From Pseudomonadota bacterium (GTDB taxonomy: Bacteria > Pseudomonadota > Alphaproteobacteria > Rhizobiales > Hyphomicrobiaceae): 64,000 nucleotides of DNA. The translations under genes were made by a program, and so were the position numbers. The notes under the pieces are model-generated. The model saw only the letters and a program-made list of their open reading frames with translations. It was not told the origin of the DNA and did not search any database. The DNA lies in NCBI GenBank assembly GCA_018242295.1, contig JAFECE010000002.1:1-64000 (forward strand), read 5' to 3'. This document shows positions 50,185 to 59,576 of this stretch, piece by piece; position 1 is the stretch's first letter; each line of letters starts with the position of its first letter.

Positions 50185-51177
50185 TTATCGTCCCAGACGA
50201 AGGCCACCACCACCGAGCCCGATGCCTCCACCAACGCCGCCACTCATTGTGCCCCCGATCGGTCTTCCGGATCCGCTTCCTACCGACGTGTCGAGATCAA
50301 TTCCTGCGTTGGATCCGCCAGTTGGCCGACCGACGTCGACGCTTGTCCTGGCATCAATGTCGGAATCTTCCCGAGGAGAAGCCACGTCCTTTACGTCGAG
50401 GTCGAGCTTCGATCTGGCTGTGACCCCAGGCCGGAAGATTGGCACATAACCGGCATTGCGAATGCGCGTCTGTTCGGCCATGGATGCAGCCGTTCCGACG
50501 TGTGCGGTCGAAACGTGGATCCGAGTCCTTGCCGAAAGACGAGAGGGATCAATGCTGCGATTGACAATTCGGTCGTCGACAGCCGCATAGCTCGTGACGC
50601 GTGCGCTAGCTGCAATCAGCGTGCGATTACGATCGGACGGAACGCGGCGCCCGTGCACGTCACCATTCGCGAAATCGCGCTCGGATACGAAGATCCAACG
50701 GGATGAGTACCGAGGCATGCTCAAATCTGCACCGACAGTCACAAACGCGCTGCCGCTCCAGCGATATTCAGATGGCATTGGCGCCCACCCGACGTATCCA
50801 TTATCGTCGTAGCGCCAATCAACCCAAGCTGGGCCCCATACATCGTCGGGAACCCAAACCCAGCCAAGGTCGGAAGTCAGTACCCAGCGGCCATAATGGT
50901 AGGTTGCCCAACCGAATTCTTCATAGCTGTCCCAGTACCAACCGTATTCGGCAGTCCAAACCCATCGGCCATCGTAATAGGGAGCCCAGCCGGGTTCATG
51001 CGTGGCAGGAACCCAGACAGTGCCATAAACAGGGTGTTCGAACCACCGGCCATAAGGTTCTAGTTCGGCATAAAAAATTGCGACGCTCGTGGACTTATGG
51101 GCCGCGGCGTGCTCGCCCCCAGCTATCGCGCTGATAGAGAGAGCCAACAGGAAAAAGAAGAATTTGATCAAGCGCAT
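50185..51177 (-). CDS. Exported DUF6600/YXWGXW-type protein
   Basis: A 330-aa secreted protein: signal peptide (MRLIKFFFFLLALSISAIAG), then tandem Trp/Tyr-rich units such as YGRWFEHPVYGTVWVPATHE, YYDGRWVWTAEYGWYWDSYE and YHYGRWVLTSDLGWVWVPDD. These repeats are the mark of DUF6600 cell-envelope proteins of unknown function. The C-terminus is low-complexity Gly/Asp/Ser (GGVGGGIGLGGGGLRLGR). Probably a periplasmic or surface protein. Confidence 0.85.
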   Translation of the reverse strand: MRLIKFFFFLLALSISAIAGGEHAAAHKSTSVAIFYAELEPYGRWFEHPVYGTVWVPATHEPGWAPYYDGRWVWTAEYGWYWDSYEEFGWATYHYGRWVLTSDLGWVWVPDDVWGPAWVDWRYDDNGYVGWAPMPSEYRWSGSAFVTVGADLSMPRYSSRWIFVSERDFANGDVHGRRVPSDRNRTLIAASARVTSYAAVDDRIVNRSIDPSRLSARTRIHVSTAHVGTAASMAEQTRIRNAGYVPIFRPGVTARSKLDLDVKDVASPREDSDIDARTSVDVGRPTGGSNAGIDLDTSVGSGSGRPIGGTMSGGVGGGIGLGGGGLRLGR

Positions 51178-51278
51178 TTAAATATCCCCCGACGTTACTC
51201 GCTAACGGGTAAAGAAAGGTGGCACGCCTAAGGCAGAACGATATCCTGTTTGTAAGGTTGCTGACTGGTCTGGCGGCG

Positions 51279-51670
51279 CTAACCCACAAGGCGGGAGCAT
51301 TTTTTCGGTTGGAAAGGCACGACTTTGGCTGACTGTCGCTCCTCTACCGGCCACAGGTTCGGGCGGTAGCGATGTTCAAAAACCGCGTAGTGTTCGCGGT
51401 GAAATAGCGCCCCCTTGTTATCAGTCGGAATTGCAATCACCTCACGGGCCGCTGCCACCGCGACGACTCCGTCGACCTCAGGGCACAACTGGCCTTCCAG
51501 GACGTCAGCGAAACATTGAAGCTGTGCTGCGCTGGCGTTGACACGTACCTCAGAATGGTCTCGCTCAACGCGATCCCATTTCCCGCAAAGGTATCTGGCG
51601 GCACCACGTTGCGGCGAAAGAGATCCCGCGCCGCGTCATCCTTGATTATCGGAAACAGCAATCCGCCCAT
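51279..51670 (-). pseudogene. Frameshifted hypothetical gene
   Basis: From ATG 51670, MGGLLFPIIKDDAARDLFRR and PPDTFAGNGIALSE read well; then the sense moves to another frame (RDHSEVRVNASAAQLQCFAD, VVAVAAAREVIAIPTDNKG) to the stop at 51279. One gene of about 130 aa with a frameshift near 51555 is the simplest reading. Unknown function. Confidence 0.5.
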
Positions 51671-51853
51671 TGCAACTCTACTGTGAAAGTCCCTTGACAA
51701 CGACGCAATAACATATTGTATGAACGTACAGCAAAATTGATTGTGCCCAATTCACGCGGGTTTTTGAGTGTTCAGCAATCCTGAAGGAGCGCCGAAACGC
51801 TGCGGGACGCGCTTGGAAAAAAAATAAGAAGATCTGATCTTAGGGAGAAGCCC

Positions 51854-52945
51854 ATGACCGCGTCTCTGGCGGCGCTTTCGCCAGTTGGGCACCGAGTTGC
51901 TCCGACGCTTTCCGCGTCGGTGTCGGCAAGCGAGACAGCAAGCCGCGAGCTCGTTGGTGTCCGGGGTGTCACGAAAACATTCGGGGCAGGGGTTTCGAGT
52001 TTCAATGCGTTGGAAGGCGTTTCCGTCTCGATCAAGCGCAACGAGTTCTTCACCCTGTTGGGGCCGTCTGGCTGCGGCAAGACCACATTGCTTCGCTTGC
52101 TGGCCGGATTCGATCAGCCGACCTCAGGCCAGATCTTGCTTGATGGTGACGATATCGCCGGCCTTCCCCCGAACAAGCGTCCGGTGAACACGGTCTTCCA
52201 GTCCTACGCGCTGTTTCCACACCTGACAGTCGAACAAAACGTTGAGTTCGGCCTTGTACAACAGGGCGTCCAACGCGAAGCGAGACAGCGAACCGTTGAG
52301 CGCATGCTGCAGCTTGTTCGGCTCGACCACATCGCCAAGCGAAAGCCCAATCAACTCTCAGGCGGCCAACAACAGCGCGTCGCGCTTGCTCGCGCCCTGG
52401 CGCCTCAGCCGAGGATTCTGCTTCTCGACGAACCTTTGTCAGCGCTCGATTTCAAGCTTAGGCGCGGCATGCAGGTTGAACTCGAGCGCATTCAGCGGGA
52501 AACCGGCATTAGCTTCGTGCTAGTCACGCATGACCAAGAGGAAGCCTTATCGATGTCTGACCGCATCGCGGTCATGGACGCCGGGCGCATCCTTCAGGTC
52601 GGAAATTCGACGGAAATCTACGAACGGCCAAACTGCCGATTTGTTGCGGATTTCATTGGTGAAGCGAACCTTTTCCCTGGAAGTGCCGTCGGCTGGGTAT
52701 CGCCCTACGTCGCGGTGCGTCCAGAGCGGGTTGTTTTGGCCATCCACAAACAATCCATGCCGATCAGTCTTCCTGGAACTGTAAAAGAGATCTCGTATCT
52801 CGGAGCCACCACGGCATTCACGATCGAGCTCACCGACGGCTCAGTGGTCAAAAGCCAGCGCAACGATGCGCCTCAGGGCTTGGATAGCGGCAGCACCGTT
52901 TGGTGCTCAGTCCATCCCGAACATATCATCGAGCTTGAGGGGTAA
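51854..52945 (+). CDS. Polyamine-type ABC transporter ATPase (PotA-like)
   Basis: Drives import through the two permeases encoded next. The 363-aa protein has Walker A GPSGCGKTT (residues 70-78), Q-loop FQSYALFPH, signature LSGGQQQR, Walker B LLLDEPLSALD and the switch His in VTHDQEEA, plus a C-terminal TOBE-like regulatory domain (VAVRPERVVLA). A 35-residue N-terminal extension is unusual. GGGAG precedes the ATG. The gene overlaps the permease start (TAATG). Confidence 0.93.
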   Translation: MTASLAALSPVGHRVAPTLSASVSASETASRELVGVRGVTKTFGAGVSSFNALEGVSVSIKRNEFFTLLGPSGCGKTTLLRLLAGFDQPTSGQILLDGDDIAGLPPNKRPVNTVFQSYALFPHLTVEQNVEFGLVQQGVQREARQRTVERMLQLVRLDHIAKRKPNQLSGGQQQRVALARALAPQPRILLLDEPLSALDFKLRRGMQVELERIQRETGISFVLVTHDQEEALSMSDRIAVMDAGRILQVGNSTEIYERPNCRFVADFIGEANLFPGSAVGWVSPYVAVRPERVVLAIHKQSMPISLPGTVKEISYLGATTAFTIELTDGSVVKSQRNDAPQGLDSGSTVWCSVHPEHIIELEG

Positions 52946-53856
52946 TGATGATGCTGGCGCCGGCCCAGAACCTTTCGCAACGTCAACGGCGCCGAGCCTT
53001 GGCGCTTGTCGCCCCTGCGTTGCTCATGATCGGCGTGTTCATGTTGGTGCCCATGGGTATCGCTATGGTTTACTCCTTCCTCACACCGGATTCTTTTGGT
53101 GGCGTGGCTCCGCCGGTCACGGTCGAGTCCTATATCCGCTTCTTCTTCGATCGCGACCTCGACGATACCTTGCGATTTGATCCGACCTATCTCCAGATTT
53201 TTTGGCGATCGATCTTTCAAGCGGTTCTCACCACGCTTGCTTGCATCGTGATCGCTGTACCGTTTGCCTGGTATATGGCCACGCGCGGAGAGACGACGCG
53301 TAAGATCCTTGTGCTCCTAGTGTCGATTCCCTTTTGGACCAACATGCTGGTCCGGACCTATTGCTGGGTCCTTCTCCTCAGGGACGAGGGCCTCATCAAC
53401 ATGGGCCTGCAGGCCGTAGGCATCACACAACAACCCATCACGTTTCTCTATTCTGATGCTGCGATCTTGATCGGTCTGATCTACGCCAGCCTGCCTTTCA
53501 TGATCCTGCCGGTCTACGGGACGCTTGAAAAAGTCGACTTCCGCGTCGTCGAGGCGGCGTTCGACTTGTACGCTTCCCGGATTAGCATCCTGCGCAAGGT
53601 AATCTTCCCATTGGCAATGCCGGGAATAGCCGCCGGCACGTTGCTGGTATTCATCCCCACGCTCGGCGCCTTCCTTCAGCCTGACATCTTGGGCGGGGGC
53701 AAGAAGCTGATGATCGGCAGCCTCATCCAGCAGCAATTCACGTCCTCCCGCGACTGGGCATTCGGCTCGGCGTTGGCGGTGATTTTAATGGCGGCGGTCC
53801 TTGCTTCACTGATTTGGGCGGCCTTGAAGCGCGAGCGGATGGAGCAGCTGGGATGA
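52945..53856 (+). CDS. Polyamine-type ABC permease (PotB-like)
   Basis: A 303-aa inner-membrane permease with six helices. It has LALVAPALLMIGVFMLVPMG near the N-terminus, WTNMLVRTYCWVLLLRDEG, and the coupling-loop EAA motif region VVEAAFDLYASRISILRKVI FP. This is the first of two permeases that form the channel. Coupled to the ATPase gene before it and the second permease after it (ATGA). Confidence 0.92.
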   Translation: MMMLAPAQNLSQRQRRRALALVAPALLMIGVFMLVPMGIAMVYSFLTPDSFGGVAPPVTVESYIRFFFDRDLDDTLRFDPTYLQIFWRSIFQAVLTTLACIVIAVPFAWYMATRGETTRKILVLLVSIPFWTNMLVRTYCWVLLLRDEGLINMGLQAVGITQQPITFLYSDAAILIGLIYASLPFMILPVYGTLEKVDFRVVEAAFDLYASRISILRKVIFPLAMPGIAAGTLLVFIPTLGAFLQPDILGGGKKLMIGSLIQQQFTSSRDWAFGSALAVILMAAVLASLIWAALKRERMEQLG

Positions 53857-54647
53857 TCCGCAAAGGATTCTCGCTCAAAAGCGTGCCCGAAAGCGCATTC
53901 GTCACGCTGCTGGCAATGATTTTCCTGTACCTGCCGCTCATCGTTCTTGTCGTCTACGCCTTCAATCAGAACCGCGTGTCGACGATCTGGACGGGCTTTT
54001 CGACAATTTGGTTCGAACGTGTTTTTGCTGACGACAATCTGCGCCGCGCGGCGTGGAACAGTCTCATCGTGGCTTTGGTAGCGACGCCCGTCTCGACGCT
54101 TCTCGCCATTCCAGCAGCAATGGGCTTCGAGCGCGAACTCCGCTTCAGAGGCAAAGCCGCGGGCGAAGCGCTGGTCGCGCTCCCATTGGTGGCCCCAGAA
54201 ATCGTCACAGCTATCGCAACCCTTATCTTCTTTCGTCTGATAGGCCTTCAGGCGGGCCTTCTGAACGTCATCATCGCGCACATTGTTTTTTGTATCCCGT
54301 TCGCGCTCCTTCCGATTAGGGCGCAGCTTCGCGTCATACCGCGCGACATCGAGGACGCCGCCTTCGATCTCTATGGAACGCGCTGGGGCATCTTCCGCAA
54401 GATCACGTTGCCATTGCTGATGCCGGCGATCGCCGCGGGAGCAAGCCTGGCGTTCGTCGTGTCGCTCGATGACTTCTTGATTACCTTCATGGTTGCTCCA
54501 GCCGGCGCAACGACGCTGCCCGTCTATCTCTACGGCATGCTCCGGGTTGGAGTGACCCCCGAGGCCAACGCCGCTGCAACTCTCCTTCTCGTCGTCTCAA
54601 TCGCCGTCGTCGCGCTCTCCATGGCGCTAACGAGCCGGCGAACCTAA
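53853..54647 (+). CDS. Polyamine-type ABC permease (PotC-like)
   Basis: A 264-aa second permease with six helices: FVTLLAMIFLYLPLIVLVVY, the typical FNQNRVSTIWTGFSTIWFER segment and the EAA-like loop DIEDAAFDLYGTRWGIFRKI TLP. The ATG overlaps the PotB-like stop. It completes the membrane channel for the polyamine-like substrate. Confidence 0.92.
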   Translation: MIRKGFSLKSVPESAFVTLLAMIFLYLPLIVLVVYAFNQNRVSTIWTGFSTIWFERVFADDNLRRAAWNSLIVALVATPVSTLLAIPAAMGFERELRFRGKAAGEALVALPLVAPEIVTAIATLIFFRLIGLQAGLLNVIIAHIVFCIPFALLPIRAQLRVIPRDIEDAAFDLYGTRWGIFRKITLPLLMPAIAAGASLAFVVSLDDFLITFMVAPAGATTLPVYLYGMLRVGVTPEANAAATLLLVVSIAVVALSMALTSRRT

Positions 54648-54677
54648 GCACGGCTGTCATTATCAACGGAGTTCGAC

Positions 54678-55715
54678 ATGAAATGCGTTCGACGGTTTCT
54701 CTTCGGCTGCCTCACTACGCTTGCCTTCGGTTCCGGCGGACCAGCGTTCGCGGGCGGAGAACTCTTTATTTACAATTGGTCAGACTACACGCCGACTGAC
54801 TTGATCCAAAAATTCGAGAAGGAAACCGGTGTCAAGGTCACCGTCGATACCTATGACTCGATGGAGACGCTGCTCGCGAAACTCAAGTCGGGAGCAAAGG
54901 GCTACGACATCACCATCGTCACCTCGGATTTCGTGCCGATCTTTCGCGACCAGGGCCTCATTCAGAAGCTCAATATCTCGCAAATCCCAGAGGCGGTGAA
55001 CATTGAGGAGCGGTTTACAAAACTTCCTTTCGATCCGGGCAACGAGTACACGATCCCCTATGACTGGGGTTCTACCGCGTTCATGATCAATACCAAGAAC
55101 GTCACCGAAACGGCAGACTCCTTGAAGCTTCTCTTTGATCCGCCTCAGTCCGCAAAGGGCAAGGTTGGAATGTTCAGCTCACCGGGCGATGTGGTTGCCC
55201 TCGCTGAACTCTATCTCGGGCTGCCGTTCTGCCAAACGGATACGGCGAACATGAAGCGCGTGTCTGAACTGCTTGAGAAGCAGGCGCCGTTCGTCAAAAC
55301 GTACGCGTCGGATGGAATCATTGACCGACTGGCCTCTGGTGAGACTTGGATCCAGCAGGTTTGGGATGGTGATGCCGCGCGCGCTCGCCTAAACAACAAG
55401 GACCTGAAGTTCATCTTCCCGAAGGAAGGGGCTCTCGGCTGGACCGATAACGTCGCGATCCCGAGTGGCGCCGCGCATCTCGACAACGCGCGCTTGTTTA
55501 TTGCGTTCCTGCTCAGACCCGAGAACAGCGCGCTGGTGTCCAACTTCACCCATTACAAGAGCGCGATCAAAGGCGCCGACAAGTTCTACAGCGACGAGCT
55601 CAAAAACGCGCCTGAGCTCGCGCTACCCGAGAACACCGAGATTAAATTCACACCGACCTGCAGTGGCGACGCTATCAAGCTCACTGATCGGGTGTGGACT
55701 AGGCTGCGGAAGTAA
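54678..55715 (+). CDS. Polyamine-type substrate-binding protein (PotD/PotF-like)
   Basis: A 345-aa periplasmic receptor with a signal peptide (cut after GGPAFA) and the family start ELFIYNWSDYTPTDLIQKFE then KETGVKVTVDTYDSMETLLA. Trp and Asp/Tyr ligands for amines are conserved in family positions (NWSDYTP, PYDWGSTAF, WIQQVWDGDA). The exact substrate (putrescine, spermidine or another amine) cannot be told from sequence. The gene ends the transporter operon. Confidence 0.93.
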   Translation: MKCVRRFLFGCLTTLAFGSGGPAFAGGELFIYNWSDYTPTDLIQKFEKETGVKVTVDTYDSMETLLAKLKSGAKGYDITIVTSDFVPIFRDQGLIQKLNISQIPEAVNIEERFTKLPFDPGNEYTIPYDWGSTAFMINTKNVTETADSLKLLFDPPQSAKGKVGMFSSPGDVVALAELYLGLPFCQTDTANMKRVSELLEKQAPFVKTYASDGIIDRLASGETWIQQVWDGDAARARLNNKDLKFIFPKEGALGWTDNVAIPSGAAHLDNARLFIAFLLRPENSALVSNFTHYKSAIKGADKFYSDELKNAPELALPENTEIKFTPTCSGDAIKLTDRVWTRLRK

Positions 55716-55740
55716 CCCGCAAAAGCAAATCCAGCGTCAA

Positions 55741-55773
55741 CGATGTCCGGCTGCGTTTTGACGTCGGACATCG
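55741..55773. other. Inverted repeat between binding-protein and cupin genes
   Basis: CGATGTCCG (55741-55749) pairs with CGGACATCG (55765-55773). It could attenuate transcription into the cupin gene or be an operator. Confidence 0.45.
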
Positions 55774-55791
55774 TGCCCGAGCACAGGCAGG

Positions 55792-56175
55792 ATGTTTCAC
55801 ATGTTCCACTTCAAATTAAACGAGCAGATCTTTGCGCTCGACGATTGGGGAAGCCCGTCGGACGGCGGCGCGGAAATTATCGAGGGACCTATTAGACAGT
55901 GGGGTAAGATTGTCTTCGGAAATCTGGAAGGCGATTTGCACGCCGGCCTCTACGCTGCCGGCAAGGGTCAGTTCCGCTTCGAGTATCCCTACAGCGAGCA
56001 TTCAACGGTGCTCGAAGGATCGGTCACGCTCACAGATCTCAAGACCAATGAGAGAACGACATATCAAAAAGGCGACAGCTGGATCATCAGCAAGGGCTCC
56101 AACATCCGGTGGCACGTCCTCAGCGAGCGCGTTGTTGTAAGCTATTTGGGTTCTGCCGTTGCGGTGGGCAGCTAA
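55792..56175 (+). CDS. Cupin-domain protein
   Basis: A 127-aa single-domain cupin: GKIVFGNLEGDLHAGLYAAG, the EYPYSEHSTVLEGSVTLTDL motif 1 region and GDSWIISKGSNIRWHV motif 2. Metal-binding His are fewer than in canonical cupins, so a binding role is possible instead of enzymatic activity. It follows the transporter operon by 76 bases on the same strand, suggesting joint control. ATG 55792 or 55801. Confidence 0.8.
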   Translation: MFHMFHFKLNEQIFALDDWGSPSDGGAEIIEGPIRQWGKIVFGNLEGDLHAGLYAAGKGQFRFEYPYSEHSTVLEGSVTLTDLKTNERTTYQKGDSWIISKGSNIRWHVLSERVVVSYLGSAVAVGS

Positions 56176-56427
56176 AGGTGCAGCTTGCTGCGGGCTCGGC
56201 ATTCATCCGGAACTCGCAGCAGCTCTGCCGTCGACCTGGACTGGACGGGTAGAAACCGTCGATGCCAAGTCTTCCCATATCCGGGGCACGTCGAAGACTT
56301 CTGCACGACCTCGCAATCTCTGGAAGCAGTTCGGCCGGACGCGCTCAAACGCGAATACGTTCGGACGTGCGCCGCGCTGGCTGCGTAACGTCGCGAGATT
56401 GGCCGTCAACGCGGCCAATCCCAATTA

Positions 56428-57051
56428 TCACTTCGACTTCCGCTTGTAAGACGTGACCGCTTCCAAGAGCGTCAATGCCGCTTCACGGGCGGACGCCAGA
56501 TCGAATTCATCCGGATCGAGATGATAGTCGAGCCAAATTCCGAACAGGAACGCATTGATGATAAGGGCTCGTTTGCGCGCTTCCTTACGGTCGCCAACGA
56601 TCTTCTCAATGCATGATGCGATGTCGTCTCGGAAAGCCCGGTCGGAGGGAAGGACGCTCTGCCTGTAATGCGCGACACCCTTGGATTCTCCCCAAACCGC
56701 GCACCACAGCGAAAGCAGTTCGGGATGCTTTTTGCTGAAATTCACGTCGTGAAGCAGAATAGCCTCGAGCTGCTTTTTCGGATTGGGCCCCGCTGCGTCA
56801 AGCGCTTCCTTCAAACTCACTTCATAGGTCGCCAGAGAGTCCTCGAGCGCCTCTGTCAGAAGCTGATCCTTGGATTTGAAGTGAAAGCCGACGAGCGCGC
56901 GCGAAACGCCCGCCAGTCCGGCGACCGTAGTGATGGTCGTGTTGGCAAGCCCATACTGCGCAACGGAATTTATCGTCGCCTGAACGAGCATGCGCCGCGA
57001 AACATCTCCGCGCACGCGCCGTAGGTCCTGAACGATTCGGGTGGTGGTCAT
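56428..57051 (-). CDS. TetR-family regulator (BetI-like)
   Basis: A 207-aa repressor with an N-terminal HTH (ATINSVAQYGLANTTITTVA then GLAGVSRALVGFHFKSKDQL) and a BetI/RutR-like C-terminal domain (SLWCAVWGESKGVAHYRQSV). It is transcribed divergently from the FAD oxidoreductase gene, with inverted repeats in the 109-bp gap that fit operators. It probably controls this catabolic set. ATG 57051 is favoured over 57087. Confidence 0.9.
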   Translation of the reverse strand: MTTTRIVQDLRRVRGDVSRRMLVQATINSVAQYGLANTTITTVAGLAGVSRALVGFHFKSKDQLLTEALEDSLATYEVSLKEALDAAGPNPKKQLEAILLHDVNFSKKHPELLSLWCAVWGESKGVAHYRQSVLPSDRAFRDDIASCIEKIVGDRKEARKRALIINAFLFGIWLDYHLDPDEFDLASAREAALTLLEAVTSYKRKSK

Positions 57052-57076
57052 AGGGTCTCTTATCATAAGGCAGTTG

Positions 57077-57135
57077 ACGGACGCCAAGATTTATCCCATG
57101 ACTAGCTGTACGGACAGCCAGAAAGTAGCGTCCGT
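57077..57135. promoter_or_regulatory. Candidate TetR operators
   Basis: ACGGACGC (57077-57084) is matched inverted by GCGTCCGT (57128-57135), and GCTGT-ACGG-ACAGC (57105-57118) is a second inverted pair between them. All lie between the divergent regulator and oxidoreductase genes. Confidence 0.45.
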
Positions 57136-57160
57136 TTGCCACTTTCTTCATGGATCAACA

Positions 57161-58777
57161 ATGCCAAAAGACCTGGACGTCGCCGTCATTGGTGGAGGGC
57201 ACAACAGCCTCGTCACAGCGGCCTACCTTGCGAAGAAGGGACTTGCAGTCACCGTTTTCGAGGCGAAACCAATTATTGGTGGCGCGGCCGTCACTGAGGA
57301 ATTTCTCCCAGGTTATCGCAATTCGACTTGCTCTTATCTTGTGGGTCTGCTCAGTCCGCTGGTCGTTAAGGAACTCGGCCTAACTCAGGCAGGCCTGCGC
57401 GTCGTGCAGCGCCCCGCCAACGACTTTGTGCCGTTGCCCAACAATCGGTATCTGCTCAACACTGGCAACTACGCAGATTTCAACAAGCAGCTCGAGTCAT
57501 TGTCGGCCGGTGATGCCAAGGGGTATGCGGCGCTCGACGCGGATCTTTCGAGCGTGGTTGGCGCAATCAAGTCGTTGATGGACTGCACGCCGCCGAACCT
57601 TGGCGGCAAGTTTTCCAGTTTCAAAAGCGCTGCAAGCGCCGCATGGCAGATGAAGTCCCTGTCGGCACATTCGCAGACGGTCCTCGCTCGCTTGATGACC
57701 CAGTCCGCCGCTGAGTTCCTCTCCTATTACCTCAAGGGCGAGGGCATCAAGGGTGGCTATGGGTGGCTGTCCGCCGTCGGCAACTTTCAGCCGCCGTCGA
57801 TGCCGGGATCGGCCTACGTTTTGCTGCACCATTGCTTTGCTGCGTCGAACGACGAGGCGGGCACCTGGGGCCACGCCATAGGTGGCATGGGTGCGGTGAG
57901 CGACACGATTGCGAAGGTTGCCAGAGCCGCCGGAGTCAAGATCGAGGTCAATGCCCCGGTTCAGAAAGTGCTGACCAAAAACGGCGTGGCGACGGGCGTT
58001 GTCTTGAAGGATGGCCGCGAGATCAAAGCAAAGCGCGTCGCCGCCGGCTGCAATCCGCAGATTCTCTATCAGAAGCTCATCGATCAGGGACTTCTGAATG
58101 ACGACGTCCGCACGAGCATGGAGCACTACAAGAATCATTCCGGCACGCTTCGGATGAACGTCGCGCTATCCGAACTCCCGAACTTCACGTGCATTCCTGG
58201 GACCAACCAGCAGACCCATCACGCGAGCTCGGTCGTCATTTCTCCGAGCCTCGACTACCTCGAGGATGCCTACGACGACGCCAAGCGGGGAGGCTGGGCC
58301 AAGAAGCCAGCGCTGGAAATGTGGATCTCATCGACCATCGACGACACCTTGGCGCCCAAAGGTAAGCACGTCGCCAGTCTCTTCTGCCAACACTTTCACA
58401 AAACCCTGTCGGGCGGTCGAAGCTGGGACGACCACAAGGAGGAGGCGGCCGACGCGGCTATCGCCGCCGTCACCGAATATGCGCCGAATTTCAAACAGTC
58501 GATTATTGGGCGGAAGGTGCTGTCTCCGACCGATCTCGAGCGGGATTACAACCTCACCGGCGGCGACATCTTCCACGGCTCGCTGCATCTCGATCAGATC
58601 TATTCGATGCGGCCGGTGCCGCGATATGCCGATTACCGGACCCCAGTTCCGAACCTCTATCTCTGCGGATCCGGAGCGCATCCGGGTGGTGGCGTCACGG
58701 GCATGCCGGGCCGCAACGCGGCCAGGGAAATTCTGCGCGACGTCAAGTCGTGGAGACCACGCCGCCCGGCGGTTTAA
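57161..58777 (+). CDS. Phytoene-desaturase-like FAD-dependent oxidoreductase
   Basis: A 538-aa flavoprotein of the PYROXD2/CrtI-like group. The FAD motif is AVIGGGHNSLVTAAYLAKKG (residues about 7-26), followed by KPIIGGAAVTEEFLPGYR and, at the C-terminus, the family segment YLCGSGAHPGGGVTGMPGRN. ATG 57161 sits before the FAD motif as expected. It is divergent from the TetR gene and next to transporter, cupin and Fae-like genes, so it probably oxidises an imported amine-type compound. Confidence 0.9.
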   Translation: MPKDLDVAVIGGGHNSLVTAAYLAKKGLAVTVFEAKPIIGGAAVTEEFLPGYRNSTCSYLVGLLSPLVVKELGLTQAGLRVVQRPANDFVPLPNNRYLLNTGNYADFNKQLESLSAGDAKGYAALDADLSSVVGAIKSLMDCTPPNLGGKFSSFKSAASAAWQMKSLSAHSQTVLARLMTQSAAEFLSYYLKGEGIKGGYGWLSAVGNFQPPSMPGSAYVLLHHCFAASNDEAGTWGHAIGGMGAVSDTIAKVARAAGVKIEVNAPVQKVLTKNGVATGVVLKDGREIKAKRVAAGCNPQILYQKLIDQGLLNDDVRTSMEHYKNHSGTLRMNVALSELPNFTCIPGTNQQTHHASSVVISPSLDYLEDAYDDAKRGGWAKKPALEMWISSTIDDTLAPKGKHVASLFCQHFHKTLSGGRSWDDHKEEAADAAIAAVTEYAPNFKQSIIGRKVLSPTDLERDYNLTGGDIFHGSLHLDQIYSMRPVPRYADYRTPVPNLYLCGSGAHPGGGVTGMPGRNAAREILRDVKSWRPRRPAV

Positions 58778-58830
58778 GTATCAACGCCACTCACGTTTAC
58801 ACGTAACGCAAATCAACTCGGAGACACGAG

Positions 58831-59370
58831 ATGACGGACATTATATTCAAAGCCGGCGAAGCCACGGTCCTCGCCGCACCTGGCCAGTATACCGATGCCA
58901 TGCCGGAGGTGTTGATCGGTTCGGTCAACGGACCCGTCGGTCAGGCCTTCGCGAACATGATGGGGCAGTCGGTCGGTCACACCCGCTTCTTCGCCATTCG
59001 TGATCTCAACCAGCTCGCACGGCCGGTCACGATGATGACCACCAAAGTGACGATTGCCTCGGGCGAATATGTCGAACTCTTGGGCGGTGTCGTGCAGGCC
59101 GCGATCGCCGACGCCGTCGTCGATTGCGTTTCGGAAGGCATCATCCCGAAGGCCATCGTCGACGAGATTTGCATGATCGTAACGATCTGGCTGGACCCAC
59201 GTTGCGCCGATCACGCTGAACTCGACAAGAAGGATCTGTACAATACGAACTACAAGGCGATGAAGCTGGCGATCGAGCGCGCTCTCAAGAGCGAGCCGTC
59301 TATCGATGAGCTCATCAAGAATCGCAAGACCATCAAGCACTACGCGCTTGAAGGCGTTATCGACTACTGA
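58831..59370 (+). CDS. Formaldehyde-activating enzyme homologue (Fae-like), active site altered
   Basis: A 179-aa protein aligned to Fae, which joins formaldehyde to tetrahydromethanopterin. Shared parts are VLIGSVNGPVGQAFANMM, VTMMTTKVTIASGEYVELLG, VVDCVSEGIIPKAIVDEI and NYKAMKLAIERALKSEPSID. In the family's AHIDLIIG segment, where I remember the catalytic His to lie, this protein has DAMPEVLIG, so His is replaced by Met24. It may bind or sense a one-carbon unit instead of catalysing. ATG 58831 follows a GGAG. Confidence 0.8.
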   Translation: MTDIIFKAGEATVLAAPGQYTDAMPEVLIGSVNGPVGQAFANMMGQSVGHTRFFAIRDLNQLARPVTMMTTKVTIASGEYVELLGGVVQAAIADAVVDCVSEGIIPKAIVDEICMIVTIWLDPRCADHAELDKKDLYNTNYKAMKLAIERALKSEPSIDELIKNRKTIKHYALEGVIDY

Positions 59371-59514
59371 CGGTGCGGGATGCGGGGCCTGGGTTCCACC
59401 TCCTGGCATCCCTCTCCGTTCAACTCCGTCGGACCGTCTGCCCTTTCCCGGGGCGGTCCGGCGGCCCTTCGTTATTCTTTTCAAAATTTTCCGCGCAAGT
59501 CCCAAGCGCATACT
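59371..59514. other. Gap after the Fae-like gene
   Basis: No gene seen. Frames through this stretch have no start signals. It leads into a strong terminator. Confidence 0.3.
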
Positions 59515-59545
59515 GCCGCCCCCTCGGGGGCGGCCTTTTCTTTCT
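59515..59545 (+). terminator. Rho-independent terminator
   Basis: GCCGCCCC..GGGGGCGGC (59515-59534) followed by CTTTTCTTTCTCC ends the oxidoreductase-Fae unit. The next cupin gene probably has its own promoter or depends on read-through. Confidence 0.8.
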
Positions 59546-59576
59546 CCGCTCTCCAACAATAAGAACGAGGTACGCC

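Noticed and set aside
51829-51841. AAGATCTGATCTT palindrome upstream of the ABC transporter as an operator
   Set aside because: Short, close to the ribosome-binding site and not repeated; could be chance.
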